From assembly GCF_036178845.1 (NCBI RefSeq), contig NZ_CP108070.1:4092001-4156000 (forward strand): 64,000 nucleotides of DNA. Reading direction: 5' to 3'. Position 1 is the first letter of the stretch. Each line of letters begins with the position of its first letter. The stretch comes from Streptomyces sp. NBC_00271. GTDB taxonomy: Bacteria; Actinomycetota; Actinomycetes; Streptomycetales; Streptomycetaceae. Of this stretch, positions 51,716-60,486 are shown in pieces. The translations under genes were made by a program, and so were the position numbers. Under the pieces are notes generated by a model, which was not told the DNA's origin, searched no databases, and saw only the letters and a list, made by a program, of their open reading frames with translations.

Positions 51716-53338
51716 TCAGATATGGCCGGCGCCCGCCCCCGCCGCCTCGGCGTTGTCGCCCCGCTTGGTGAGGAGCGCGACGAAGACCGCCACGACGGCG
51801 ACCCCGGCGGCCACCAGGCAGGCCAGGCTCATGCCGGAGATGAACGTGTCGTGGGCGACGGTCGTGATCTTCTCGGCGAGTGCGGCCGGGGTGCCCGGGG
51901 CGATTGGTGCGGCGCCGACCTGGACGGCCTCGGAGGCCTGGTCGAGCTGGGCCGGGGTGAGCGGCGGCAGCTTGGCGTCGGCCCAGTTGCCCGCGAGGTC
52001 CCCGTCGACCTTGGAGGCCATCACGGCGCCCAGCACGGCCGTACCGAGGCTGCCGCCGATCTGCATCGCGGCCTGCTGGAGGCCGCCGGCCACACCCGAG
52101 AGCTCCATCGGCGCGTTGCCCACGATGACCTCGGTGGCGCCGACCATGACCGGCGCGAGGCCGAGACCGAGACCGGCGAACCAGAGCGACATGACGGCGC
52201 CGCTGGTGCCCGTGTCCAGCGTGGACATGCCGTACATGGAGATCGCGGTGAGGGCCATGCCGCCCGCCAGCGGGATGCGCGGGCCCGTCTTGGTGATCAG
52301 GGCACCGGCCAGCGGTGAGCCCACGATCATCATTCCGGTGAGCGGAAGGAGATGCAGACCGGCGTCGACCGGGCTCATACCGTGCACGTTCTGCAAGTAG
52401 AACGTGACGAAGAACAGGCCGCCCAGGAAGGCGATGGCCATCAGCACCATGAGGACCACACCGGCCGACAGCGGTACGGAGCGGAACAGCCCCAGCGGGA
52501 TCAGCGGCTCCTGGACCCGCTTCTCCCACAGGGCGAAGAGCACGAAGCCGAGCACCGAGGCACCCAGGAACGTCCAGGTCAGGCCGTCGCCCCAGCCCCA
52601 AGTCGGGGCCTTGATGAGCGCCCAGACCAGGCAGAACATGGCGCCGGAGAGCAGCGCGATACCCAGGACGTCGAAGGAGCGCGGGGCGTTCTCGGCGCGG
52701 TGGTCGAGGAGGATCATCAGGCCGAGGACCAGCGCGATGATGCCCACCGGCACGTTGATGAAGAACACCGACTGCCAGCTGACGTGCTGGACCAGCAGAC
52801 CGCCGAGGATCGGGCCGCCCGCGGTGGAGGCGCCAATGACCATGCCCCAGATGCCGATCGCCATGTTCAGCTTCTCGGCCGGGAAGGTGGCCCGAAGCAG
52901 GCCGAGCGCGGCCGGCATCAGCAGCGCGCCGAACAGGCCCTGGAAGACGCGGAAGGTGACGACGAGGGCGATGCTGCTGGAGAAGCCGATCGCGCCGGAG
53001 GCCGCGGCGAAACCGACCACGCCTATGAGGAAGGTCTGGCGGTGGCCGAAGCGGTCGCCGAGCTTGCCCGCGGTGATCAGGGTGACCGCGAGCGCGAGGA
53101 AGTAGCCGTTGGTGATCCACTGGACGTCGGCGAAGCTCGCGTCCAGGTCCTTCTGGATGGCCGGGTTGGCGATGGCCACGATGGTGCCGTCCAGGGCGAC
53201 CATCATGACGCCGACGGCAACGGTGAACAGGGTGAACCACGGATGGCCGCGCAGTCCGTCGGACGGCGCCTTGTCCGACGGAGTGACCGGAGCCTTGTCC
53301 CCCGAACCCGTCGTGTCGATGGTGGTCTGACTAGTCAT
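51716..53338 (-). CDS. MFS transporter, DHA2 (EmrB/QacA) family
   Basis: 540 residues, about 14 membrane segments. MMVALDGTIVAIANPAIQKDL is the DHA2 motif D1 region, GKLGDRFGHRQTFLIG is motif A and GGPILGGLLVQHVSWQSVFFINVPVG is motif C of drug/H+ antiporters. Exports drugs or an endogenous metabolite. ATG at 53338. Divergent from a TetR regulator, with a shared operator-like palindrome, so induction by a ligand of that TetR protein is likely. Confidence 0.92.
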   Translation of the reverse strand: MTSQTTIDTTGSGDKAPVTPSDKAPSDGLRGHPWFTLFTVAVGVMMVALDGTIVAIANPAIQKDLDASFADVQWITNGYFLALAVTLITAGKLGDRFGHRQTFLIGVVGFAAASGAIGFSSSIALVVTFRVFQGLFGALLMPAALGLLRATFPAEKLNMAIGIWGMVIGASTAGGPILGGLLVQHVSWQSVFFINVPVGIIALVLGLMILLDHRAENAPRSFDVLGIALLSGAMFCLVWALIKAPTWGWGDGLTWTFLGASVLGFVLFALWEKRVQEPLIPLGLFRSVPLSAGVVLMVLMAIAFLGGLFFVTFYLQNVHGMSPVDAGLHLLPLTGMMIVGSPLAGALITKTGPRIPLAGGMALTAISMYGMSTLDTGTSGAVMSLWFAGLGLGLAPVMVGATEVIVGNAPMELSGVAGGLQQAAMQIGGSLGTAVLGAVMASKVDGDLAGNWADAKLPPLTPAQLDQASEAVQVGAAPIAPGTPAALAEKITTVAHDTFISGMSLACLVAAGVAVVAVFVALLTKRGDNAEAAGAGAGHI

Positions 53339-53362
53339 ACCTTCGAGGCTAGTGACAGCCAC

Positions 53363-53401
53363 TGACAGTTGACAAACCAATTCACAAGTCGGTAACTGTC
53401 A
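53363..53401. promoter_or_regulatory. Divergent promoter/operator of MFS and TetR genes
   Basis: Perfect inverted repeat TGACAGTT / AACTGTCA with a 23-base interval. TTGACA at 53369-53374 overlaps the left arm; with a 17-base spacer GTAACT follows as a rightward -10. On the opposite strand TTGTCA (53370-53375) may be the -35 of the MFS promoter. One protein bound here could control both genes. Confidence 0.55.
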
Positions 53402-53451
53402 CGTCACCCGCCAGTACGCTGAGCTGGGCTGAAAGAACAGAAGAGGACCTC

Positions 53452-54108
53452 ATGGAGACGACAGCCGCCCAGACGTCACCCCGGGCGAGCCTGCGCGAGC
53501 GCAAGAAGCAGCGCACCCGGGAGGCACTGCTGCGGGCCGCCCTCGAACTGTTCACCACCCAGGGTTACGAGCGGACGACCGTCGACGAGATCGCTGAGGC
53601 CGTCGACGTCTCGCAGCGCACCTTCTTCCGGTACTTCGCGGGCAAGGAGGAAGTCGCCCTGTTCACGCAGGGGGTCGCGGAGGCGCGCTTCCTCGCCGCG
53701 GTGCGCGAACGCCCGCCCCAGGAAGCCCCGTTGGAGGCGCTGCGCCGCGCCGTCCTGGAGGGCTGGGACACCATCGGCGAGGCCGTCGAGTCCGTCGTGC
53801 CGCTCGAACTGCACATGCGCGCCTACCAGTTGATCGAGTCGACACCCGCCCTCCTCGCCGCCTATCTGCGCCGCTCGGCGGAACTGGAGGAGGAAATCGC
53901 GCGGGTCATCGCCGAGCGCGAGGGACTCGACGTGGACGCGGACCCGCGACCGCGCGTCGCGGTGGCCGTGTTCGGCGGAGTGATGCGCATCACGGGCCGT
54001 CTGTGGAGCGAGGGGGCCGACCACAGCATCCCGGCGATCCGCGAGTTGACCACCGCTTACCTCGACCAGGTGGGGCCCGCGTTGGCGGAGAAATGGCGCA
54101 CGGAATGA
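53452..54108 (+). CDS. TetR family transcriptional regulator
   Basis: 218 residues. The N-terminal DNA-binding domain is standard: TREALLRAALELFTTQGYERTTVDEIAEAVDVSQRTFFRYFAGKEE (residues about 22-67). The C-terminal ligand domain includes VPLELHMRAYQLIESTPALLAAYLRRSAELEEEIARVIAEREGLD. Likely repressor of the divergent exporter. ATG at 53452 with GAGG seven bases upstream. Confidence 0.93.
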   Translation: METTAAQTSPRASLRERKKQRTREALLRAALELFTTQGYERTTVDEIAEAVDVSQRTFFRYFAGKEEVALFTQGVAEARFLAAVRERPPQEAPLEALRRAVLEGWDTIGEAVESVVPLELHMRAYQLIESTPALLAAYLRRSAELEEEIARVIAEREGLDVDADPRPRVAVAVFGGVMRITGRLWSEGADHSIPAIRELTTAYLDQVGPALAEKWRTE

Positions 54109-54251
54109 CGAACGGAACGATCAACTCCGGGCACACAGCGTCACCATTTATCTGAAACTGAACCCGGTTTGCCCCAATTACCCTGCGAGAAACGTGATAC
54201 CAGTCACTCGTTTAACGGGAGGCGCCAACCTTCTCCTAGGGTGTCCTCTCA

Positions 54252-55469
54252 GTGACTTCCTTCGACTCATCCCCCCAACTGAACGTCTGGCGCGCACTGC
54301 TCGCGCTGGCCGTGGTGTTCGTGATGCTGGCCACCAGTGGCTGGACCGCGCTCCAGGGCCATCGAGGGGCAACCCCTCTCCAGGCGTCCCGCTCCGCGTG
54401 GGAGCACGGCAGCGTCGCCGGACAGCGACTGCCTGACCCGGACACCACGCCGAGCCGCCTCGCCCGCTTCTTCGCGTCCCTCGACGTCCACGAGCGCACC
54501 CGTCTCGCCCACCGCTATCCGCTCGCGGTCGGCAACATGAACGGCGCGCCCGTGACCCTGCGCTACGAGGCCAACCGCGTCGCCATCGACCAGCAGCGCA
54601 AGGTCGAGAAGAAGCGCATGCACGACAACCGGCTCTCGTCCCTGGGACAGCAGCAGGCCGGGCGCCGTATGCACCGCTACGAGGCGATGCTGCAGAAGGG
54701 GCGCGACTTCCTCGCCTTCGACCCCATGGGTTCGGGCCGGGTCGCCGAGGTCTTCGGAAGCCTCGACCGGGCCGAGCGGATCTCCATCGTGGTGCCGGGC
54801 GTCGACACCGATCTGCTCACGTTCCAGCGCACCAACAAGAAGTACTCGGCGCCGGTCGGCATGGCGCAGGCCCTGTACGGGGCCGAGCACGCCGCCGCCC
54901 CCCAGGCCCGTACGGCCGTGATCGCCTGGGCCGACTACACCACGCCCAACGGACTCGGCATGGACGCCGCCACCGGCAGCCGCGCCGAGGAGGGCGCGAT
55001 CCGGCTGAACGCGCTGCTGCGCGCCCTGCCCGGCCGTGCGCCCGTCGCGCTCTACTGCCACAGCTACGGCTCCGTGCTGTGCGGCCTCGCCGCCCACACC
55101 CTGCCCTCCCGGGTCTCCGACATAGCGGTCGCCGGCAGCCCCGGCATGCGGGCCCGGAAGGCGTCCTCGCTGCACACCACCGCCCGGGTCTGGGCGATGC
55201 GGGACTCCGGCGACTGGATCCAGGACGTGCCCTACCTCGAATTCGGCGGGCTCGGACACGGCGCCGACCCGGTGTCGAAGGCGTTCGGGGCCCGGGTGCT
55301 GTCCGCGCGGGGCGCGAACGGCCACGGAGGCTATTTCGAGCCGGGCACCGAGAGCCTGCGCAACTTCGCCGAGATCGGCATTGGCGCGTACGAGGCGGTG
55401 CAGTGCGCACACGAGGATGACGCGTGCCGACAGGGTTTGTCCGACACCCCGGCGGCGGGACGCGCGTAG
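54252..55469 (+). CDS. DUF1023 alpha/beta hydrolase, membrane anchored
   Basis: 405 residues. An N-terminal membrane segment (RALLALAVVFVMLATSGW, about 14-31) anchors an extracytoplasmic domain. The alpha/beta-hydrolase core (DUF1023) is about 180-370: RISIVVPGVDTDLLTF, AVIAWADYT, and ALYCHSYGSVLCGLAAH with the nucleophilic Ser in H-S-Y-G-S. Substrate unknown. GTG at 54252; no strong Shine-Dalgarno. Confidence 0.8.
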   Translation: MTSFDSSPQLNVWRALLALAVVFVMLATSGWTALQGHRGATPLQASRSAWEHGSVAGQRLPDPDTTPSRLARFFASLDVHERTRLAHRYPLAVGNMNGAPVTLRYEANRVAIDQQRKVEKKRMHDNRLSSLGQQQAGRRMHRYEAMLQKGRDFLAFDPMGSGRVAEVFGSLDRAERISIVVPGVDTDLLTFQRTNKKYSAPVGMAQALYGAEHAAAPQARTAVIAWADYTTPNGLGMDAATGSRAEEGAIRLNALLRALPGRAPVALYCHSYGSVLCGLAAHTLPSRVSDIAVAGSPGMRARKASSLHTTARVWAMRDSGDWIQDVPYLEFGGLGHGADPVSKAFGARVLSARGANGHGGYFEPGTESLRNFAEIGIGAYEAVQCAHEDDACRQGLSDTPAAGRA

Positions 55470-55535
55470 AGGACGAAAAACTGCGGTTCGTCCAGGGAGG
55501 CGACGCAGACGTGCGAGCCGCTTACGATGGCCCGC

Positions 55536-56384
55536 ATGGGTGACGTACTGGCCGGATTTCATGCCGCCTGGGAGTTCGAGTCCGACTCCGTGCTCATCCG
55601 CTTCGAACGGGGGATCCGTACGCCGAAGCTGTTCCAGGCGCTCGGCGAACGGCGTATCCCCCTGGAGGCGATAGCGGGGGTCACACTGACGCCGGGCAAG
55701 CGCGGAACGGTCGTCCTGCACGCCGTGCCGCGAGCGGGCGCCGATCCGCTGATGGAGGCGGCCGCGGGACAGCTGAAGGAAGGGGGCGACCCCTACCGGC
55801 TGGTGCTGCCGGCCGACCGGGAGACCCTCGCCGAGTACTACGCGGACGAGCTGCGTGCCGCGCTCACCGAGGACGCCGAACCGCCCGAGCGCTACCTCGT
55901 CGCGCCGCCCGAGGCGCCGCTCCACTTCAAGGCGTACGACGGGAAGGCCTCCTTCGACGGCAAGGCGGTGTCCTTCCGCTGGTTCTGGACGGGCGCGTCC
56001 TCCGCCAAGTGGAAGGCCGGCGACCAGAGCTTCCCGGTCACCGGCCTCAGCGGGGTCGAGTGGCGCTCCCCCGAGGTCTTCGAGGGCCATCTGCGGCTCC
56101 TGCGGCGCGAGCCCGCCACCGCACAGCCCGCCCAGGCGGACCAGGACCCGGCGGCGGTCGTCTTCGGCCTCGGTTACGGCCCCGTCCACGAGTCCCTGCC
56201 GTTCGCCGCCTCGGTCCTCGCGGCCGTACGGGCCTCAGGTCCCACCCCGGTGACCGCGGCTCCCCGCCGCGACCCGGCCGACATCGCCGACCGCATCCGC
56301 CACCTCGGCGAACTCCACCAGGCGGGCCTGGTCACGGACGAGGAGTTCACGACGAAGAAGGCCGAACTGCTGGCCGAGCTGTAG
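55536..56384 (+). CDS. DUF4429 protein with C-terminal SHOCT domain
   Basis: 282 residues. Two related beta domains (about 1-95 and 125-230) each of the DUF4429 type: GDVLAGFHAAWEFESDSVLIRFERG and APLHFKAYDGKASFDGKAVSFRWF. The final 33 residues, DIADRIRHLGELHQAGLVTDEEFTTKKAELL, form a SHOCT helical hairpin. Probably cytosolic, possibly oligomerising. ATG at 55536 lies seven bases after TACGAT and lacks a Shine-Dalgarno, so it is probably leaderless; an ATG three codons upstream overlaps that hexamer. Confidence 0.85.
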   Translation: MGDVLAGFHAAWEFESDSVLIRFERGIRTPKLFQALGERRIPLEAIAGVTLTPGKRGTVVLHAVPRAGADPLMEAAAGQLKEGGDPYRLVLPADRETLAEYYADELRAALTEDAEPPERYLVAPPEAPLHFKAYDGKASFDGKAVSFRWFWTGASSAKWKAGDQSFPVTGLSGVEWRSPEVFEGHLRLLRREPATAQPAQADQDPAAVVFGLGYGPVHESLPFAASVLAAVRASGPTPVTAAPRRDPADIADRIRHLGELHQAGLVTDEEFTTKKAELLAEL

Positions 56385-56400
56385 GGCGCGGGGCGCGGCT

Positions 56401-57417
56401 CTACTCCCGCCCCGCCGACGAGAACGACATGTCCGCGTACCGATCCCCGGCCACCTTCGAGGCGATCGGCTCCAGCACCGCCAACTCGTCCTCCGTCAGG
56501 ACAATCCGCGTGGCCGCCGTGTTCTCCTCGACACGCGTGCGCTTACGCGTGCCCGGAATCGGCACCACCGGCAACCCGAGCAACGACGCCTGCTGCTGCA
56601 CCCAGGCCAGCGCGATCTGCCCCGGCGACGCCCCGTGCGCCTCGGCGACCGCGCGCACCGGCTCCAGCAGCGCGGCGTTGGCGGCCGCGTTGTCGCCGGT
56701 GAAACGCGGCATCGTACGGCGGAAGTCGTCCGAGGTCAGATCCTGGTCGGCGTTGACGAACGAACCGGTGAGGAAACCACGCCCGAGCGGCGAGTACGGC
56801 ACCAGAGCGATGCCCAGCTCACGGACCGCCGGCACCACGCCCGCCTCGATGTCCCGGCTGAACAGCGACCACTCCGACTGCACGGCCGTAATCGGGTGCA
56901 CGGCGTGCGCGGCGCGCAGCTCCCCGCCGGTGACCTCGCTCAGCCCGAGGTGCTTGACCTTGCCCTCGCGCACCAGCTCCGCCATCGTGCCGACGGTCTC
57001 CTCGATGGGTATGTTCACGTCACGACGGTGCATGTAGTAGAGGTCGATCACCTCGACGTCCAGCCGCCGCAGGCTCCCCTCAACAGCCTGGCGGATGTAC
57101 GACGTGTCGTTGCGGATGATCCGCTTCGTCGGCTCGGCGGGATCACGGAAGATGCCGAACTTCGTGGCGAGGACGACTTCGTCGCGGTGCGCCTTGACGA
57201 AGGGCGAGATGAACTTCTCGTTCTCCCCCATGCCGTACACGTCGGCAGTGTCGAAGAGCGTGACGCCGAGTTCCAGCGCCCGTTCCAGGGTGGCCCGGGC
57301 CTCGTCGGCGTCCGTGGGCCCGTACGCGAAACTCATGCCCATGCAGCCGAGGCCCTGTACGCCGACCTCGGGGCCGCCGGTGCCCAGTTCCACGTTCGCG
57401 ATCCTGCTGTCCGTCAT
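56401..57417 (-). CDS. Aldo/keto reductase
   Basis: 338 residues, an AKR TIM barrel with the catalytic tetrad visible: LFDTADVYG (Asp, Tyr), VVLATKFG (Lys) and DLYYMHRRD (His). Later segments HLGLSEVTGGELRAAH, YSPLGRGFLTG and VVPIPGTRKRTRVEEN (NADP binding) are typical. Reduces aldehydes or ketones with NADPH. ATG overlaps the MerR gene stop (ATGA), so it is co-transcribed with its likely regulator. Confidence 0.93.
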   Translation of the reverse strand: MTDSRIANVELGTGGPEVGVQGLGCMGMSFAYGPTDADEARATLERALELGVTLFDTADVYGMGENEKFISPFVKAHRDEVVLATKFGIFRDPAEPTKRIIRNDTSYIRQAVEGSLRRLDVEVIDLYYMHRRDVNIPIEETVGTMAELVREGKVKHLGLSEVTGGELRAAHAVHPITAVQSEWSLFSRDIEAGVVPAVRELGIALVPYSPLGRGFLTGSFVNADQDLTSDDFRRTMPRFTGDNAAANAALLEPVRAVAEAHGASPGQIALAWVQQQASLLGLPVVPIPGTRKRTRVEENTAATRIVLTEDELAVLEPIASKVAGDRYADMSFSSAGRE

Positions 57418-57902
57418 CGGGACCTCTCCGACGCCAGGGCACGCCCGGCGTCCGCATAGAAACTGATCTTGTGGTCGAGAACCGCCAAGGTGCCCTGGAG
57501 CTCGGCGATCCGCGCCTTGACGTCGCGGCGGGTCGCCTCCAGGAGCTCGAAGCGCGCGATGTAGGTGTCGTCCCCCTCGCGCACCAGCTCCGCGTACCGG
57601 ACCATGTCGGCGACCGGCATCCCGGTCAGTCGGAGCTTGCCGACGAGGTCGAGCCAGTCCAGGTCGCGGTTGCTGTAGCGGCGCTGGCCGGTGTGCGAAC
57701 GGTCGATGTGCGGCATCAGCCCGATCCGCTCGTACCAGCGCAGGGTGTGCGCGGTGAGGCCGGTGAAGGCGACGACCTCGCTGATCGTGTAGTTGTCCTG
57801 GCCGTCCGGGCGCCGGTGCCGGTGGGGCGGGGCGGCGCAGTCCCCGGTACGCGTACTGGTGCCGGTCTCGGCGGCCTCGGCCGTGGTCTCCATCACCGTC
57901 AT
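57414..57902 (-). CDS. MerR family transcriptional regulator
   Basis: 162 residues. After a 40-residue linker (PPHRHRRPDGQD), the MerR domain reads YTISEVVAFTGLTAHTLRWYERIGLM then SHTGQRRYSNRDLDWLDLVGKLRLTGMPVADMVRY, followed by a dimerisation coiled coil. No Cys-based metal site is obvious, so the ligand is probably organic or redox. Start options: ATG at 57902, GTG at 57896, ATG at 57893. A MerR-type promoter lies directly upstream, its -10 only seven bases from 57902. Confidence 0.88.
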   Translation of the reverse strand: MTVMETTAEAAETGTSTRTGDCAAPPHRHRRPDGQDNYTISEVVAFTGLTAHTLRWYERIGLMPHIDRSHTGQRRYSNRDLDWLDLVGKLRLTGMPVADMVRYAELVREGDDTYIARFELLEATRRDVKARIAELQGTLAVLDHKISFYADAGRALASERSR

Positions 57903-57919
57903 GACCTCCACGCTAAAAC

Positions 57920-57937
57920 CTTCGAGTGCACTCGAAG
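57920..57937 (-). promoter_or_regulatory. MerR-type operator/promoter
   Basis: Perfect 18-bp palindrome CTTCGAGTGCACTCGAAG lying between TTGCTT (-35) and TAGCGT (-10) on the minus strand with a 19-base spacer, the over-long spacing typical of MerR-activated promoters. Controls the MerR-AKR operon. Confidence 0.75.
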
Positions 57938-58034
57938 CAAGCGGATTCGGAAGAGAACCCGTCCGGCACCGTCCGACGGACGCCCGCCGAAAATACGACG
58001 ACGAGCCCGGGGCACCCCGACTACCGTGCGGATC

Positions 58035-58520
58035 ATGAGTCTCGTACGCCGCGCCGTGCCCGAGGACGCCGAGGAAGTGCTGCGCCTGCGCCAGGTGATG
58101 ATCGACTCGGTCTTCGCCTCCGCCGGCCCCTCGTCCACCGAGTGGCACGCCCAGTCCCTGCCGACCGTACGCGGCAGGCTCGCCGACCCCGACGGGGCCT
58201 TCGTGGCCTTCGTCGTGGACCACCCGGACCGCCCCGACCGACCCGGCGCTCTCGCGGCGCTCGTCGCGGGGACGATCGAGTACCGGATCGGGCGCGCGGG
58301 CAATCCGCACGGCGCGGTCGGGCACGTCTTCAGCGTCGCGACCGATCCGGACGCGCGGCGGCGGGGGTATGCGCGGGCGTGCATGGAGACGCTCCTCGAC
58401 TGGTTCCGCGAACGGAACGTGCTCCAGGTCGATCTCAACGCGTCCGCCGAGGCCGAGCCGCTGTACGCCTCGCTCGGATTCGTCCGCAAGCCCGACCCGT
58501 CGATGCGGCTGCAGCTGTGA
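58035..58520 (+). CDS. GNAT family N-acetyltransferase
   Basis: 161 residues. VGHVFSVATDPDARRRGYARACMETLLDWF contains the acetyl-CoA-binding motif A (R-R-R-G-Y-A); ASAEAEPLYASLGFVRKPDPSM is motif B with the conserved Tyr. Substrate unknown. ATG at 58035 lies seven bases after TACCGT without a Shine-Dalgarno; probably leaderless. Divergent from the MerR gene. Confidence 0.9.
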   Translation: MSLVRRAVPEDAEEVLRLRQVMIDSVFASAGPSSTEWHAQSLPTVRGRLADPDGAFVAFVVDHPDRPDRPGALAALVAGTIEYRIGRAGNPHGAVGHVFSVATDPDARRRGYARACMETLLDWFRERNVLQVDLNASAEAEPLYASLGFVRKPDPSMRLQL

Positions 58521-58539
58521 GCCGCTTAGGCTCGTAGGC

Positions 58540-59364
58540 ATGTCTTTGCAGAGCAGCCTGGCGTCGATCGAGAACTGGCCCGTTCCCACGGCGGCCGCGG
58601 CCGTCGTCCGCGCGGACGGGGTGGTGCTCGGGTCGCACGGTCCCGCCGATCACCGTTTCGCCCTCGCCTCGGTCACCAAGCCGCTGGCCGCGTACGCCGC
58701 GCTCGTCGCGTACGAGGAGGGGGCGATCGAGCTCGACGAGCCTGCCGGGCCGGCCGGGTCGACGGTTCGTCATCTCCTCGCGCACACCTCCGGGCTCGCG
58801 TTCGACGAACACCGGGTGACGTCCGCGCCCGGGGAGCGGCGGTTGTACTCCAACGCCGGTTTCGAGGTGCTCGGGGACCATGTCGCCAAGGCGACCGACA
58901 TCCCCTTCGGGGAGTATCTGCGGCAGGCGGTGCTGGAGCCGCTGGGGATGACGAGGACGTCGCTGGACGGCTCACCCGCGAGGGACGGGGTGTCGACGGT
59001 GGCGGACCTGGTGCGGTTCGCGGCCGAGGTGCAGGCGCCGCGGTTGCTCGATCCGCGTACGGTCCTGGAGGCCATGACCGTCCAGTACCCCGGTACGAAG
59101 GGGGTGCTGCCGGGGTACGGCCACCAGAACCCCAACGACTGGGGGCTCGGCTTCGAGATCCGCGACTCCAAGTCCCCCCACTGGACGGGGGTTTCCTCCT
59201 CGCCCCGGACCTTCGGTCACTTCGGGCAATCCGGTACGTTCCTGTGGATCGACCCGGTGGCGGGTGCGGCGTGCGTCGCTCTCACGGACCGTGCGTTCGG
59301 CCCCTGGGCAGCGGAAACGTGGACCCCGTTCACGGACACCGTACTGACGGCCCTACGCCCCTGA
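58540..59364 (+). CDS. Serine hydrolase, class C beta-lactamase fold
   Basis: 274 residues, shorter than AmpC. FALASVTKPLAAYAAL has the SxxK nucleophile (S-V-T-K), RLYSNAGFEVLG the Y-S-N motif, and FGHFGQSGTFLW the third motif (H-F-G). Family members are esterases, D-amino-acid peptidases or beta-lactamases. No signal peptide, so it is cytosolic. ATG at 58540 is seven bases after TAGGCT, probably leaderless. It follows the GNAT gene by 19 bases. Confidence 0.88.
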   Translation: MSLQSSLASIENWPVPTAAAAVVRADGVVLGSHGPADHRFALASVTKPLAAYAALVAYEEGAIELDEPAGPAGSTVRHLLAHTSGLAFDEHRVTSAPGERRLYSNAGFEVLGDHVAKATDIPFGEYLRQAVLEPLGMTRTSLDGSPARDGVSTVADLVRFAAEVQAPRLLDPRTVLEAMTVQYPGTKGVLPGYGHQNPNDWGLGFEIRDSKSPHWTGVSSSPRTFGHFGQSGTFLWIDPVAGAACVALTDRAFGPWAAETWTPFTDTVLTALRP

Positions 59365-59400
59365 CCCCACCGTTTCCCTCGCCCCCGCCGCCCCTACCCT

Positions 59401-59435
59401 CCCCCAAGCTCTCGAGCTTCGCTCGAGCAGGGGGG
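59401..59435. terminator. Bidirectional hairpin between convergent genes
   Basis: CTCGAGC / GCTCGAG around TTC, with outer CCCCC / GGGGG arms. The sequence CCCCCAAGCTCTCGAGCTTC type is a frequent Streptomyces intergenic hairpin. Confidence 0.65.
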
Positions 59436-59543
59436 ACCCCCATCATCCCTGAGGGCTGCCGCCCCCAGACCCCCGCTATCGGCCTGAACGGCCTCGTCCT
59501 CAAACGCCGGACGGGCTGAAAACGAGGGCGAGCCGAGGCTTTT

Positions 59544-59576
59544 AGGGGCGCGGGGAACTGCGCGACCAGCCCCCAC
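59544..59576 (+). repeat. Dispersed Streptomyces repeat, copy 1
   Basis: 33 bases, identical but for one base to 59633-59665; the first 26 bases recur inverted at 51475-51500. Confidence 0.75.
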
Positions 59577-59632
59577 GGCCCGCAGCCGAGCGAATCGGGC
59601 GGGCAGGGGACGCGGGGCGAAGCCCCCGCCTC

Positions 59633-59665
59633 AGGGGCGCGGGGAACTGCGCGAGCAGCCCCCAC
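59633..59665 (+). repeat. Dispersed Streptomyces repeat, copy 2
   Basis: Differs from copy 1 (59544-59576) by one base. Confidence 0.75.
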
Positions 59666-59694
59666 CCGCCCGCAGCCCCGAGAAATGCCCGGGG

Positions 59695-60354
59695 TCAGAT
59701 CGTGGGGGTCATTTCCCACAGGAGTAGTTCCGCGGGGGCTCCCGCTACCGCTTCCAGGTCCTTGGAGTCGGTGATGCGGGCCGCGTCGCCGGGGCCCAAC
59801 TCCTCGCCGTTCAGGAGCACTTCGCCGTGGACGACATGGACGTACACGAACCCGGCGTCCGGCACCGCCGTCCGCTCCCCCGCCGCCAGCCTCCGCACAT
59901 GAAGCATCGCCCCGGCCTCGGGAACGGCGTACGGCGTGGAGTCGGCGATGCCGTGGACGACCTCGTAGGACGGTTCGCCGCCGGGTGACAGCGGGGCCAG
60001 CCACATCTGGACGAAGACGAGGGGGACCTCGCCGTCGTTGCGTTCCACGTGGCGGACGCCACCCGCGGAGCTGAGGCGCTGGACGTCCCCGGGGCGGACC
60101 ACCGACTCGTGGCCCGTCGAGTCGCGGTGGGTCAGCTCCCCCTCCACCACCCACGTGACGATCTCGGTGTGACTGTGCGGGTGCTCGTCGAAGCCGGCGC
60201 CGGGCGCGAGCCACTCCTCGTTGCAGGCGATCACCGCACCGAAGCGGAGGTTGTCGGGGTCGTAGTGCGGTCCGAAGGAGAAGGCGTGGAAGGAGGTGAT
60301 CCCGGCGTCCGGGTCGCCTCCGTGGTAGCGCTCGTCCGCGCGCCGTACGTCCAT
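59695..60354 (-). CDS. Pirin family protein (bicupin)
   Basis: 219 residues. FGPHYDPDNLRFGAVIACNEEWL, then FDEHPHSHTEIVTWVVEGELTHRDSTGH carries the N-terminal cupin metal ligands (His-x-His, Glu, His), and a degenerate second cupin follows (FVYVHVVHGEVLLNGEELGPGDA). Pirins are iron-binding redox sensors or quercetinase-like enzymes. ATG at 60354. Divergent from the PucR-type regulator gene. Confidence 0.88.
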   Translation of the reverse strand: MDVRRADERYHGGDPDAGITSFHAFSFGPHYDPDNLRFGAVIACNEEWLAPGAGFDEHPHSHTEIVTWVVEGELTHRDSTGHESVVRPGDVQRLSSAGGVRHVERNDGEVPLVFVQMWLAPLSPGGEPSYEVVHGIADSTPYAVPEAGAMLHVRRLAAGERTAVPDAGFVYVHVVHGEVLLNGEELGPGDAARITDSKDLEAVAGAPAELLLWEMTPTI

Positions 60355-60486
60355 CAGATCCGCTCGTTCCGCCGTCGTCGCCGTACGTCCGTCACAACGG
60401 ACACCGTAGCCCCGCCCCAGGCCCTCCCCCCGCCTACTTACGACCCGCCGCCGCACGCCTCCGTCCTGATAAGGCAGTCTTGTCCC

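Larger units (their letters stand above)
59365..59694. other. Intergenic region with dispersed repeats
   Basis: 330 bases between convergent genes. It contains a hairpin at 59401-59435, two copies of a 33-base repeat (59544-59576 and 59633-59665) and Streptomyces-type intergenic sequence; no gene. Confidence 0.6.
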
